DNA of 5,516 bases from an uncultured Eubacteriales bacterium (GTDB lineage: Bacteria > Bacillota > Clostridia > Oscillospirales > Acutalibacteraceae), in assembly GCA_900320415.1 (NCBI GenBank), contig ONSE01000172.1, forward strand, positions 1-5,516, given 5' to 3'. The translations under genes and the position numbers were made by a program. A model generated the notes under the pieces. That model had not been told where the DNA came from and did not search any database. It worked only from the letters and a program-made list of their open reading frames with translations. Of this stretch, positions 1 through 5,011 are shown piece after piece; the stretch's first letter is position 1, and every line of letters starts with the position of its first letter.

Positions 1-36
1 ATAGATGTCTGTGTAATCTGCCTGTGAAAACTAAGA

Positions 37-639
37 TTACTTGGAGTACAACTCGACGATGAGGTGTTCTTCAACAGGAAAGTCAATATCGTCTCTCTGA
101 GGAACAGCTATTACCTTACCGCCAAGGAGATTTTCGTTTCTCTCAAGCCACTTGGGAACAAGAGCGGAAGCGTTTTCGCCCTCAGCGATAGCCTTGAATC
201 TTGTGGTGGAACGGCTCTTTTCTCTTACCTCGATAACATCGCCTACCTTAACGATGTAGGAAGGAATGTTGACCTTTTTGCCGTTTACTGTGAAGTGCGC
301 GTGGTTTACGAGCTGTCTTGCCTCGCGTCTGGTCGCTGCAAGACCGAGACGGAACACAACGTTGTCCAGTCTGCGCTCTACCAGTGAAAGCAGAGCCTCA
401 CCGGTTTTGCCCTCAGCCTTTTCTGCCTTCTCGTAATAAGCACGGAACTGCTTTTCAAGAATACCGTATACAAACTTTACCTTCTGCTTCTCGGTCAGCT
501 GCATACTGTACTCGCTCTTTTTTCTTCTCATTTTGCCGCCGGGGTTTCTGTTGGAAGTCTTTTTGCTGTAGCCCATTACGGCGGGGGACAAGCCGAGCGC
601 TCTGCAGCGCTTTGCTATCGGCTGCATATTTTTAGCCAT
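37..639 (-). CDS. rpsD: 30S ribosomal protein S4, zinc-free N-terminal type
   Basis: S4 is a primary 16S rRNA binder that nucleates small-subunit assembly and, in E. coli and B. subtilis, represses its own operon by binding mRNA. The product has 200 residues, the normal length. The N-terminal region MQPIAKRCRALGLSPAVMGYSKK has a single cysteine (Cys12), so it lacks the four-cysteine zinc knuckle of C+ S4 proteins. The SEYSMQLTEKQKVKFVYGILEKQFRAYYEKA block is at 42-72, and the S4 RNA-binding domain runs from about 88 to 150 (ERRLDNVVFRLGLAATRREARQLVNHAHFTVNGKKVNIPSYIVKVGDVI). The C-terminal VPKWLE and PQRDDIDFPVEEHLIVELYSK complete the fold. The ATG follows a strong AAGGAGG site at 648-654 with 8 bases of spacing. 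The TAA stop leaves 36 bases to the window edge, too little to show rpoA, the usual next gene. Confidence 0.98.
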   Translation of the reverse strand: MAKNMQPIAKRCRALGLSPAVMGYSKKTSNRNPGGKMRRKKSEYSMQLTEKQKVKFVYGILEKQFRAYYEKAEKAEGKTGEALLSLVERRLDNVVFRLGLAATRREARQLVNHAHFTVNGKKVNIPSYIVKVGDVIEVREKSRSTTRFKAIAEGENASALVPKWLERNENLLGGKVIAVPQRDDIDFPVEEHLIVELYSK

Positions 640-662
640 AGAAATTTCCTCCTTTTACTCTA

Positions 663-1061
663 CTATACACGTCTTCTCTTGGGAGGACGGCATCCGTTGT
701 GCGGAATAGGAGTTACGTCTTTGATCATGGTTACCTCAAGACCGGCGGTCTGAAGCGCTCTGATAGCTGCCTCTCTGCCCTGTCCGGGTCCCTTTACGTA
801 AACCTCAACATACTTCATGCCGTGCTCCATTGCCGCTTTTGCGGCAGTCTCTGCAGCTGACTGAGCTGCGAAGGGAGTCGATTTCTTTGAACCTCTGAAT
901 CCGAGCTCGCCTGCGCTTGCCCAGGATACAGCGTTGCCCTGTGTATCGGAAATAGTAACAATTGTATTGTTGAATGTTGACTGGATATGAGCCGCGCCTT
1001 TTTCAATGTGCTTACGCTCACGACGACGGCGAATAACCTTTTTACCCTTTGGTGCTGCCAT
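663..1061 (-). CDS. rpsK: 30S ribosomal protein S11
   Basis: S11 lies on the platform of the small subunit and contacts the 3' region of 16S rRNA and the mRNA exit path. The 132-residue product is near the usual 129-131. After a basic N-terminus (KGKKVIRRRRERKHIEKG, 5-22) come the conserved AHIQSTFNNTIVTISDTQGN (24-43), WASAGELGFRGSKKSTPFAAQ (47-67), the Gly-rich VKGPGQGREAAIRAL (89-103) and the closing DVTPIPHNGCRPPKRRRV (115-132), which is the family signature. The start ATG has AAGGAGG at 1071-1077, 9 bases upstream and overlapping the rpsM stop codon, so coupled translation is likely. The stop is TAG, and 23 bases separate it from rpsD. Confidence 0.98.
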   Translation of the reverse strand: MAAPKGKKVIRRRRERKHIEKGAAHIQSTFNNTIVTISDTQGNAVSWASAGELGFRGSKKSTPFAAQSAAETAAKAAMEHGMKYVEVYVKGPGQGREAAIRALQTAGLEVTMIKDVTPIPHNGCRPPKRRRV

Positions 1062-1075
1062 ATTCCCGTGCCTCC

Positions 1076-1444
1076 TTACTTCTTCTTGTTAGCCATGGTC
1101 TTACGAGGACCCTTGCGGGTACGCGCGTTTGTCTTTGAGCGCTGACCTCTTACGGGCAGACCCTTTCTGTGACGAACGCCGCGGTAACAACCAATGTCAA
1201 TAAGTCTTTTGATATCATAAGCTATGTCACGGCGAAGATCACCTTCAACACGGCAGTGATGCTCAATGTATTCTCTGAGCTTTGATACGTCCTCTTCTGT
1301 CAAATCTCTGACGCGTGTGTCAGGATTTACGCCTGTTGCAGCAATAATGTCTGTTGCAGTTTTATGTCCGATACCGAAGATATAGGTAAGGCCGATCTCG
1401 ACCCTTTTGTCTCTCGGTAAGTCAACACCTGCTATACGAGCCAT
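1076..1444 (-). CDS. rpsM: 30S ribosomal protein S13
   Basis: S13 sits in the head of the small subunit, near the P-site tRNA and the bridges to the large subunit. The product has 122 residues, the normal length. It begins MARIAGVDLPRDKRVEIGLTYIFGIG, with the helix-hairpin-helix-like FGIGHKTA at 23-30. The DLRRDIAYDIKRLIDIGCYRGVRHRKGLP block is at 69-97, and the signature GLPVRGQRSKTNARTRKG is at 95-112. The tail is lysine-rich (MANKKK), as expected for the segment that reaches toward the P-site tRNA. The ATG is preceded by GGAGGTG at 1452-1458 with 7 bases of spacing. It is the first gene after the 151-base leader, so it would be the primary target of any control exerted there. The TAA stop overlaps the rpsK ribosome-binding site. 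Confidence 0.98.
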   Translation of the reverse strand: MARIAGVDLPRDKRVEIGLTYIFGIGHKTATDIIAATGVNPDTRVRDLTEEDVSKLREYIEHHCRVEGDLRRDIAYDIKRLIDIGCYRGVRHRKGLPVRGQRSKTNARTRKGPRKTMANKKK

Positions 1445-1489
1445 TCAGTTGCACCTCCATATAATAATTAAGTAACTTTAAAAATCATT

Positions 1490-1534
1490 GGACAGCGGTT
1501 TTGAGCGGATTTGACCGCAGGCAGCCGCCGTTCC
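1490..1534 (-). other. Compound stem-loop in the rpsM leader (proximal to rpsM)
   Basis: On the transcript, GGAACGGCGG (1534-1525) can pair with CCGCTGTCC (1498-1490), giving nine pairs including one G-U and one bulged A. The 26 bases enclosed contain a second hairpin, GCGG (1518-1515) with CCGC (1508-1505) over a six-base loop. An alternative pairing of GCGGT (1518-1514) with ACCGC (1499-1495) would exclude both, so the region could switch between folds. These pairings are read by eye, without energy calculation. Confidence 0.45.
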
Positions 1535-1543
1535 GTTTGTTTC

Positions 1544-1567
1544 GCGGACGTTTCACCGAAACGCCGC
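1544..1567 (-). other. Stem-loop in the rpsM leader (proximal to rpmJ)
   Basis: On the transcript, GCGG (1567-1564) pairs with CCGC (1547-1544) and CGTTTC (1563-1558) pairs with GAAACG (1554-1549) around a three-base GGT loop, with one bulged U at 1548. That makes ten base pairs, all Watson-Crick. It is not followed by a U run, so it is not a standard terminator. Confidence 0.6.
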
Positions 1568-1595
1568 CGCAGAGCTTTAGCGCGTATGCGCCTGA

Positions 1596-1709
1596 TCAGC
1601 CCTGGCGCTGCTTGTGCTTGGGATTGTCGCAGATAACCAGGATCTTGCCTTTTCTCTTGATTACCTTGCACTTGTCGCACATTTTCTTTACTGAAGGTCT
1701 GACTTTCAC
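1596..1709 (-). CDS. rpmJ: 50S ribosomal protein L36, zinc-binding type
   Basis: A 37-residue gene on the minus strand encodes VKVRPSVKKMCDKCKVIKRK followed by GKILVICDNPKHKQRQG and a TGA stop (the first residue is methionine in the protein). This is the canonical L36 sequence and length. Cys11, Cys14, Cys27 and His32 form the CCCH zinc ribbon, so this is the zinc-bearing (C+) paralogue, not the zinc-free one made under zinc limitation in some bacteria. L36 is a late-assembly component of the large subunit. The start is the GTG at 1707-1709. An AAGAAAGGA site (1719-1727) lies 9 bases upstream of it, and translation from there gives the family's standard first residue. An in-frame ATG at 1716-1718 would add MIQ but directly abuts that site with no spacing. 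The gene lies between infA and rpsM as expected. Confidence 0.96.
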   Translation of the reverse strand: MKVRPSVKKMCDKCKVIKRKGKILVICDNPKHKQRQG

Positions 1710-1718
1710 TTGAATCAT

Positions 1719-1727
1719 TCCTTTCTT
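1719..1727 (-). promoter_or_regulatory. Ribosome-binding site deciding the GTG start of rpmJ
   Basis: The minus strand reads AAGAAAGGA. It touches the in-frame ATG at 1716-1718 with no spacer but is 9 bases from the GTG at 1707-1709. This supports GTG as the true start. Confidence 0.65.
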
Positions 1728-1756
1728 AAAAATCGTAATAAATCGCGTGTGTGGAG

Positions 1757-1975
1757 TTATTTACTTCTCCATGTAATTCTTCCTCTTGTCAGGTCGTAGG
1801 GAGACATCTCCACAGTGACCTTATCGCCCGGCAAGATGCGGATAAAATTCATACGCAGCTTGCCTGAGATGACAGCTAAAATCACGTGACCGTTCTGAAG
1901 CTCTACCTTGAACTGCGCGTTGGGCAGCGCTTCTCTGACAACGCCCTCTACTTCAATAACATCCTGTTTGGACAT
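1757..1975 (-). CDS. infA: Translation initiation factor IF-1
   Basis: IF-1 is a one-domain OB-fold protein that binds the ribosomal A site on the 30S subunit during initiation. The 72-residue product has the family's exact usual length. It carries the conserved IEVEGVV (7-13), LPNAQFKVELQNGH (17-30), SGKLRMNFIRILPGDKVTVE (37-56) and SPYDLTRGRITWR (58-70). One oddity is position 35: the sequence reads LAVISGK where E. coli, B. subtilis and most homologues have A-H-I/V-S-G-K, so a usually conserved histidine is a valine here (GTC codon). The gene starts with ATG after a GGAGG site 7 bases upstream that sits beside the KOW gene's stop codon, leaving only 3 bases between the two genes. A 47-base gap separates it from rpmJ. 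Confidence 0.98.
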   Translation of the reverse strand: MSKQDVIEVEGVVREALPNAQFKVELQNGHVILAVISGKLRMNFIRILPGDKVTVEMSPYDLTRGRITWRSK

Positions 1976-1978
1976 GAA

Positions 1979-2221
1979 TTAACCTCCGTGCTGAAATGGA
2001 TTTAAAATTCGTTTAATCTGCGGATTGGTTTTGACTGAACCCTCATAAACCGTATTGGTCGGCGCGAGATGAAGCGGATTCTTCTTTTTAGGCTTTTCAA
2101 GCCTGCGCCTTTTGCCGTCGGCTATCAGGGCGTAACCGCCTTGTGTGCCGATGACCATAAAAAAACCGCCCTTGTCGCGTCCCGCCTTGGCTCTGACGAT
2201 GCTTCCTATTTGAATGTTCAT
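1979..2221 (-). CDS. Small KOW-domain putative RNA-binding protein
   Basis: The product is an 80-residue basic protein. Residues 3-35 resemble a KOW motif, as found in ribosomal proteins L14e, L24 and L26 and in NusG: IGSIVRAKAGRDKGGFFMVI leads into a Gly-Gly turn and YALIADGKRRRLEKPKKK. The conserved V-R-A-K-A-G-R-D-K-G core and the following lysine-rich LEKPKKKNPLHLAPTNTV (41-58) match the family of small KOW proteins found between map and infA in many Clostridia, related to the archaeal/eukaryotic L14e group (COG2163). Its exact role is not established to my knowledge. RNA or ribosome binding is inferred from the fold, the charge and the company it keeps. The ATG has an AGGTGA site only 3-4 bases upstream, overlapping the map stop, so translation may depend on coupling to map. 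Its stop overlaps the region of the infA ribosome-binding site (GGAGG, 1983-1987). Confidence 0.88.
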   Translation of the reverse strand: MNIQIGSIVRAKAGRDKGGFFMVIGTQGGYALIADGKRRRLEKPKKKNPLHLAPTNTVYEGSVKTNPQIKRILNPFQHGG

Positions 2222-2228
2222 AAATCAC

Positions 2229-2981
2229 CTAATCACATACAGTCAGAATCACAGGTCCGTCGGGAGTGACGGCGACGGTGTGTTCAAAGTGAGCGGACAG
2301 CTTGCCGTCAAGGGTCGTTACCGTCCATCTGTCACCCAAAACACGAACATGATGTGTACCTTCGTTTACCATGGGTTCAATGGCAATTGTCATGCCGGGC
2401 AAAAGCTTTGCGCCCCTGCCCGCCGTACCGAAGTTGGGTACTGCCGGGTCCTCGTGTAAATTCGCACCTACGCCGTGGCCGACGTATTTTCGTACCACCG
2501 AGTAACTGCGAGCTTCGACATACCGCTGAACCGCACTGCCGATATCGCCTATGCGGTTGAACGCCCGCGCCTGCTTAATTCCCTCATACAGGCTCTCTCT
2601 TGTGGCGTCCAGCAAAGCCTGCGCCTCTGCGCTGATCCTGCCGCACGGAAATGTGTAGGCGTTGTCGCCGTGAAATCCGTGATAATAAGCGCCCGTATCG
2701 ACGCTCACTATGTCGCCTTCCCTGAGGATTTGGGTCTTTTTGGGTATGCCATGGATAACCACGTTGTTTACGGAAATGCATGCGCTCGCGGGAAAACCGC
2801 CGTAACCGAGAAACGAGGGAGCAGCTCCCTGTTTCTCGATGTAGTTACGGACAATTTCATCAATTTCATAGGTTGAAACGCCGGGCTTTACAGCCTCTCC
2901 CGCAGCACGCAACGCCTCAGCGGAAATTCTGCAGGCGTCTTTCATTAAAGAAAGCTCCCGTGCTGTCTTGACTGATATCAT
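2229..2981 (-). CDS. map: Methionine aminopeptidase, type I
   Basis: This enzyme removes the initiator methionine from new proteins whose second residue is small. The 250-residue product is a complete single-domain pita-bread enzyme of family M24A without an N-terminal zinc-finger extension. The full set of active-site residues is visible: His77 in VVIHGIP, the metal ligands Asp95 (VSVDTGA) and Asp106 (HGDNAYTF), His169 (KYVGHGVG), the substrate-contacting His176 (LHEDP), and the metal ligands Glu202 (AIEPMVNEG) and Glu233 (HFEHTVAV). It should therefore be active. The start ATG lies 2 bases after the adk stop and uses a GAGG site inside adk, 7 bases upstream. The stop (TAG) lies 7 bases before the KOW gene and forms part of that gene's ribosome-binding site. 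Placement between adk and infA is standard for Firmicutes. If the candidate promoter at 3620-3648 is active, map would be the first gene it serves. Confidence 0.98.
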   Translation of the reverse strand: MISVKTARELSLMKDACRISAEALRAAGEAVKPGVSTYEIDEIVRNYIEKQGAAPSFLGYGGFPASACISVNNVVIHGIPKKTQILREGDIVSVDTGAYYHGFHGDNAYTFPCGRISAEAQALLDATRESLYEGIKQARAFNRIGDIGSAVQRYVEARSYSVVRKYVGHGVGANLHEDPAVPNFGTAGRGAKLLPGMTIAIEPMVNEGTHHVRVLGDRWTVTTLDGKLSAHFEHTVAVTPDGPVILTVCD

Positions 2982-2983
2982 GC

Positions 2984-3616
2984 TTAAGCCTCGATCGCCT
3001 CAAGAACAGCGGCGGTCGTTGCCTCTACGGTATCCTGACCCTTTACGTTGACAAGCTTACCCTGCTCGTCGTAGTAATTTGCCAGGGGCTCGGTCTCTTT
3101 GTGATATACAGCGAGACGAGCAAGCACGGTATCGGGGTGGTCGTCCTTGCGCTGAACAAGGGTGCCGCCGCAATCGTCGCAAACCCCGTCCTTTTGAGGC
3201 TTCAAGCTCTCAATGTGGTAGGGTCTGCCGCAATTTTCGCAAACACGGCGTCCGGACATACGCTTGGTGATGACCTCGTCGGGTACGTCGATGTTGATGA
3301 CGTACTGAATGTCAACGCCCATCTTGTCCAGAGCCTCGGCCTGAGGAATGGTTCTGGGGAAACCGTCAAGGATGAAGCCCTTTTTGCAGTCGTCCTCGGA
3401 AAGTCTTTCTTTGACGATACCGATAACGACCTCATCGGGAACAAGCTTGCCTTCGTCCATATAGGACTTAGCCTTCAAACCCATCTCAGTGCCGTTTTTC
3501 AGCGCCTCACGAATCATGTTGCCGGTTGAAATAGTGGGAATACCAAAGTGCTCGCACAGAACGGCGGCTTGAGTGCCTTTGCCCGCACCGGGAGCGCCTA
3601 ACATGATAATGTTCAT
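2984..3616 (-). CDS. adk: Adenylate kinase, zinc-lid type
   Basis: Adenylate kinase interconverts ATP + AMP and 2 ADP in the cytosol. The product is 210 residues from the chosen start. The P-loop GAPGAGKGT is at 7-15, the AMP-binding segment STGNMIREA at 30-38, and the FILDGFPRT motif with its AMP-contacting Arg at 81-89. The lid (about 121-158) carries two Cys-x2-Cys pairs, VCENC and VCDDC, giving Cys126, 129, 146 and 149 as a likely four-cysteine zinc site, as in many Gram-positive and thermophilic enzymes. RKDDHPDTV (156-164) and RLAVY (167-171) follow. In the AMP segment Asn33 stands where many family members have Asp (STGDM). An in-frame ATG 15 bases upstream would add MRYNI, but the MNIIMLGAPG start matches the family and has the better-spaced ribosome-binding site. 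The TAA stop is 2 bases before map, whose ribosome-binding site (GAGG, 2989-2992) lies in the last adk codons. Confidence 0.97.
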   Translation of the reverse strand: MNIIMLGAPGAGKGTQAAVLCEHFGIPTISTGNMIREALKNGTEMGLKAKSYMDEGKLVPDEVVIGIVKERLSEDDCKKGFILDGFPRTIPQAEALDKMGVDIQYVINIDVPDEVITKRMSGRRVCENCGRPYHIESLKPQKDGVCDDCGGTLVQRKDDHPDTVLARLAVYHKETEPLANYYDEQGKLVNVKGQDTVEATTAAVLEAIEA

Positions 3617-3619
3617 AAT

Positions 3620-3648
3620 ATTATACCTCATTTTTCCTGATTAGTCAA
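3620..3648 (-). promoter_or_regulatory. Candidate internal sigma-A promoter at the secY/adk junction
   Basis: On the minus strand a TTGACT hexamer (3648-3643) is followed by exactly 17 bases and then TATAAT (3625-3620). That is 11 of 12 consensus positions for a housekeeping sigma-70/sigma-A promoter at the optimal spacing. The -35 box lies in the last sense codons and stop codon of secY; the -10 box lies between the adk ribosome-binding site and its ATG. A normal start point, about 7 bases past the -10, falls at about 3612-3614, within or just after the adk start codon. Such a transcript would not carry a normal adk translation start. It would carry map and the genes beyond. The match is directly visible; activity is inference, and chance overlap with coding and ribosome-binding sequence is possible. 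Confidence 0.5.
3625..3630 (-). promoter_or_regulatory. Ribosome-binding site deciding the adk start
   Basis: The minus strand reads TGAGGT, with 8 bases to the ATG at 3614-3616. The upstream in-frame ATG at 3629-3631 overlaps this site and has only an AGGA about 3 bases ahead of it, too close for efficient initiation. The downstream ATG is therefore preferred. Confidence 0.7.
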
Positions 3649-5011
3649 GGAAACCTTTGTAATGACGCATCATCATCTGAGATTCAAGCTGCTTAACGGT
3701 CTCGAGAGCAACGCCGACGACGATGATGATGGAAGTACCGCCAAGGGAAAGTCTGCCCATTCCGGTGAACGCGCCGTATACCAGGGGTACCAGAGCGATA
3801 ACGGAGAGGAACAGCGCGCCGATCAGAGTGATTCTGGAGAGGATCCTCTTGATATACTCTGCGGTGGGTGCGCCCGGACGGATGCCGGGGATGGTTCCGT
3901 TGTTGGACTTCAGGTTGTTAGCCATTTCAACAGGATTGTACTGGATGGTTGTGTAGAAATACGCGAACATCAGGATCAGCACGAAGTACAGTGCGATGTA
4001 GAGCCAGTTGTCGGAACGGAACAGGTTGAAGAAGCCTGCCCAGAAGCCTTCCTTGGCGTTTACGAACAGATTGATCGTGCTGGGGATAGAAAGAATCGAG
4101 CTCGCGAAGATGATGGGAAGTACGCCGCCGAGCGCAACCTTGATGGGAAGGTGGCTGGACTGGCCGCCGTACATCTTTCTGCCGACGACGCGCTTTGCGT
4201 ACTGAATGGGGATCCTTCTCTCGCTGTCCTGCATGAAGGTGATGATCCATACGATAGCAAGGAAGATAAGTACCCAAAGAATAACGAATACGAAATACTG
4301 GGGCTGACCGGTTCCTGCCTCGCCTGTACCGAAGCCCATGTTCCAGAACGCGCCCAGATCGCTGATAGTTGCGGGAAGTCTTGCGATAATACCCGCAAAC
4401 AGCAGGATAGAGATACCGTTTCCGATACCGTTTTTGTTGATCTGCTCACCGAGCCACATCATCAGCGCGGTACCCGCGGTGAACACAAGCACTATGACTA
4501 TCGCCGCGAATACCATCGCGAAGCCTTCGTTGTAAACGGTGATGTGCTTGCCGTAATACTCGCTGCCCTGGGTGGTGCATACGGTGTTCTTGAGATAGAA
4601 GAAGTAAGCCGTACCCTGAATAAGTCCCAGCGCGACTGTTACGTATCGCGTTATTGTGCCGATCTTGCGTCTGCCTGCCTCGCCTTCCTTTGTAAGACGC
4701 TCAAGCGCGGGGATAGCGACGCAGAGCAGCTGGATGATAATTGAACTGTTGATGTAGGGGGTGATACCCATTGCGAAGAGCGTTGCGTTTGAGAACGCGC
4801 CGCCCGAAAGGGTGTTGAGGTACGCCACCATGTTGGTGGAGGCGTCCGTGAGATCCTGGCTGGGTCTCATGACCTCCGCCAGAACGTTGGTGTCAAGGAA
4901 AGGAACGGGGATGACCGAACCGATTCTGAACACTACGATGATCAAAAGTGTGAATAAGATCTTTTTTCTGAGGTCGGGGATCGACCACGCGTTTTTGATG
5001 ACTTTAAACAA
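3641..5011 (-). CDS. secY: Protein translocase channel subunit SecY
   Basis: SecY is the central pore of the SecYEG translocon in the cytoplasmic membrane, through which SecA or the ribosome passes secreted and membrane proteins. The 456-residue product is slightly longer than the roughly 430-440 residues usual for the family, and the expected hydrophobic segments for ten membrane helices are visible. Landmarks are the N-terminal AWSIPDLRKKILFTL (8-22), the plug and second-helix region TLSGGAFSNATLFAMGITPYI (67-87), the ERLTKEGEAGRRKIG loop (104-118), the basic cytoplasmic loop with QDSERRIPIQYAKR (261-274), the loop IPGIRPG (374-380) whose Arg contacts ribosome or SecA, and the C-terminal TVKQLESQMMMRHYKGF (438-454). 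The start is a TTG codon at 5009-5011, directly after the rplO stop. It is chosen because the translated N-terminus aligns with known SecY starts and a GAGGTG site lies 6 bases upstream. No key motif is missing. Confidence 0.98.
   Translation of the reverse strand: MFKVIKNAWSIPDLRKKILFTLLIIVVFRIGSVIPVPFLDTNVLAEVMRPSQDLTDASTNMVAYLNTLSGGAFSNATLFAMGITPYINSSIIIQLLCVAIPALERLTKEGEAGRRKIGTITRYVTVALGLIQGTAYFFYLKNTVCTTQGSEYYGKHITVYNEGFAMVFAAIVIVLVFTAGTALMMWLGEQINKNGIGNGISILLFAGIIARLPATISDLGAFWNMGFGTGEAGTGQPQYFVFVILWVLIFLAIVWIITFMQDSERRIPIQYAKRVVGRKMYGGQSSHLPIKVALGGVLPIIFASSILSIPSTINLFVNAKEGFWAGFFNLFRSDNWLYIALYFVLILMFAYFYTTIQYNPVEMANNLKSNNGTIPGIRPGAPTAEYIKRILSRITLIGALFLSVIALVPLVYGAFTGMGRLSLGGTSIIIVVGVALETVKQLESQMMMRHYKGFLD

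Larger units (their letters stand above)
1445..1595 (-). promoter_or_regulatory. Structured leader between rpmJ and rpsM, possible ribosomal-protein autoregulatory RNA
   Basis: This 151-base stretch is the only sizeable non-coding gap in the window, against 0 to 47 bases elsewhere. On the transcript strand it has three parts. Right after the rpmJ stop is a small hairpin (GCGC, loop ATAC, GCGC; 1580-1591). A GC-rich region at about 1490-1570 holds two larger stem-loops, listed separately. An AT-rich, apparently unpaired tail (1461-1489) leads to the rpsM ribosome-binding site GGAGGTG at 1452-1458. In E. coli the alpha-operon leader occupies the same place, upstream of rpsM, and is bound by S4, whose gene lies downstream as here. 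Sequence similarity to that leader is not apparent to me, so function is inferred from position and folding potential. I see no convincing reading frame: open frames through it lack a ribosome-binding site and recognisable content. Confidence 0.5.

Noticed and set aside
1..36. Possible terminator or rpoA start downstream of rpsD
   Set aside because: The 36 bases contain no clear hairpin, no ribosome-binding site and no start that can be tied to rpoA. The window ends too soon to say more.
1460..1465. TATAAT on the plus strand and AT-rich TATTAT/TTATAT on the minus strand before rpsM
   Set aside because: No -35-like hexamer sits at 16-18 bases on either strand, and a minus-strand start here would overlap the rpsM ribosome-binding site. 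AT-rich spacer is the simpler reading.
1490..1567. Leader stem-loops as an intrinsic terminator after rpmJ
   Set aside because: Neither stem is directly followed by a U run; the only U run starts five bases after the second stem. The conserved genes downstream are expected to be co-transcribed, so a full terminator is not supported.
1468..1680. A 70-codon minus-strand open frame running from inside rpmJ through the leader to near rpsM
   Set aside because: It overlaps the clear L36 gene in another frame, has no ribosome-binding site at its start, and its Arg/Gln-rich product looks like out-of-frame GC-rich sequence.
1501..1713. A 70-codon plus-strand open frame across the rpsM leader and rpmJ
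   Set aside because: It lies antisense to L36 and the leader, with no ribosome-binding site and no family resemblance. RNA structure is the better explanation for the GC-rich repeats there.
3048..3076. TTGACA on the plus strand inside adk, a possible antisense promoter
   Set aside because: The -35 is perfect, but the sequence 17-18 bases on (GTAGTA/TAGTAA) is a poor -10, and the site lies in well-conserved adk codons.
3662..4744. A 360-codon open frame on the plus strand opposite secY
   Set aside because: It is the mirror of the secY coding frame. The protein is an acidic, low-sense complement of hydrophobic codons with no recognisable domain, and the SecY frame explains the DNA fully.
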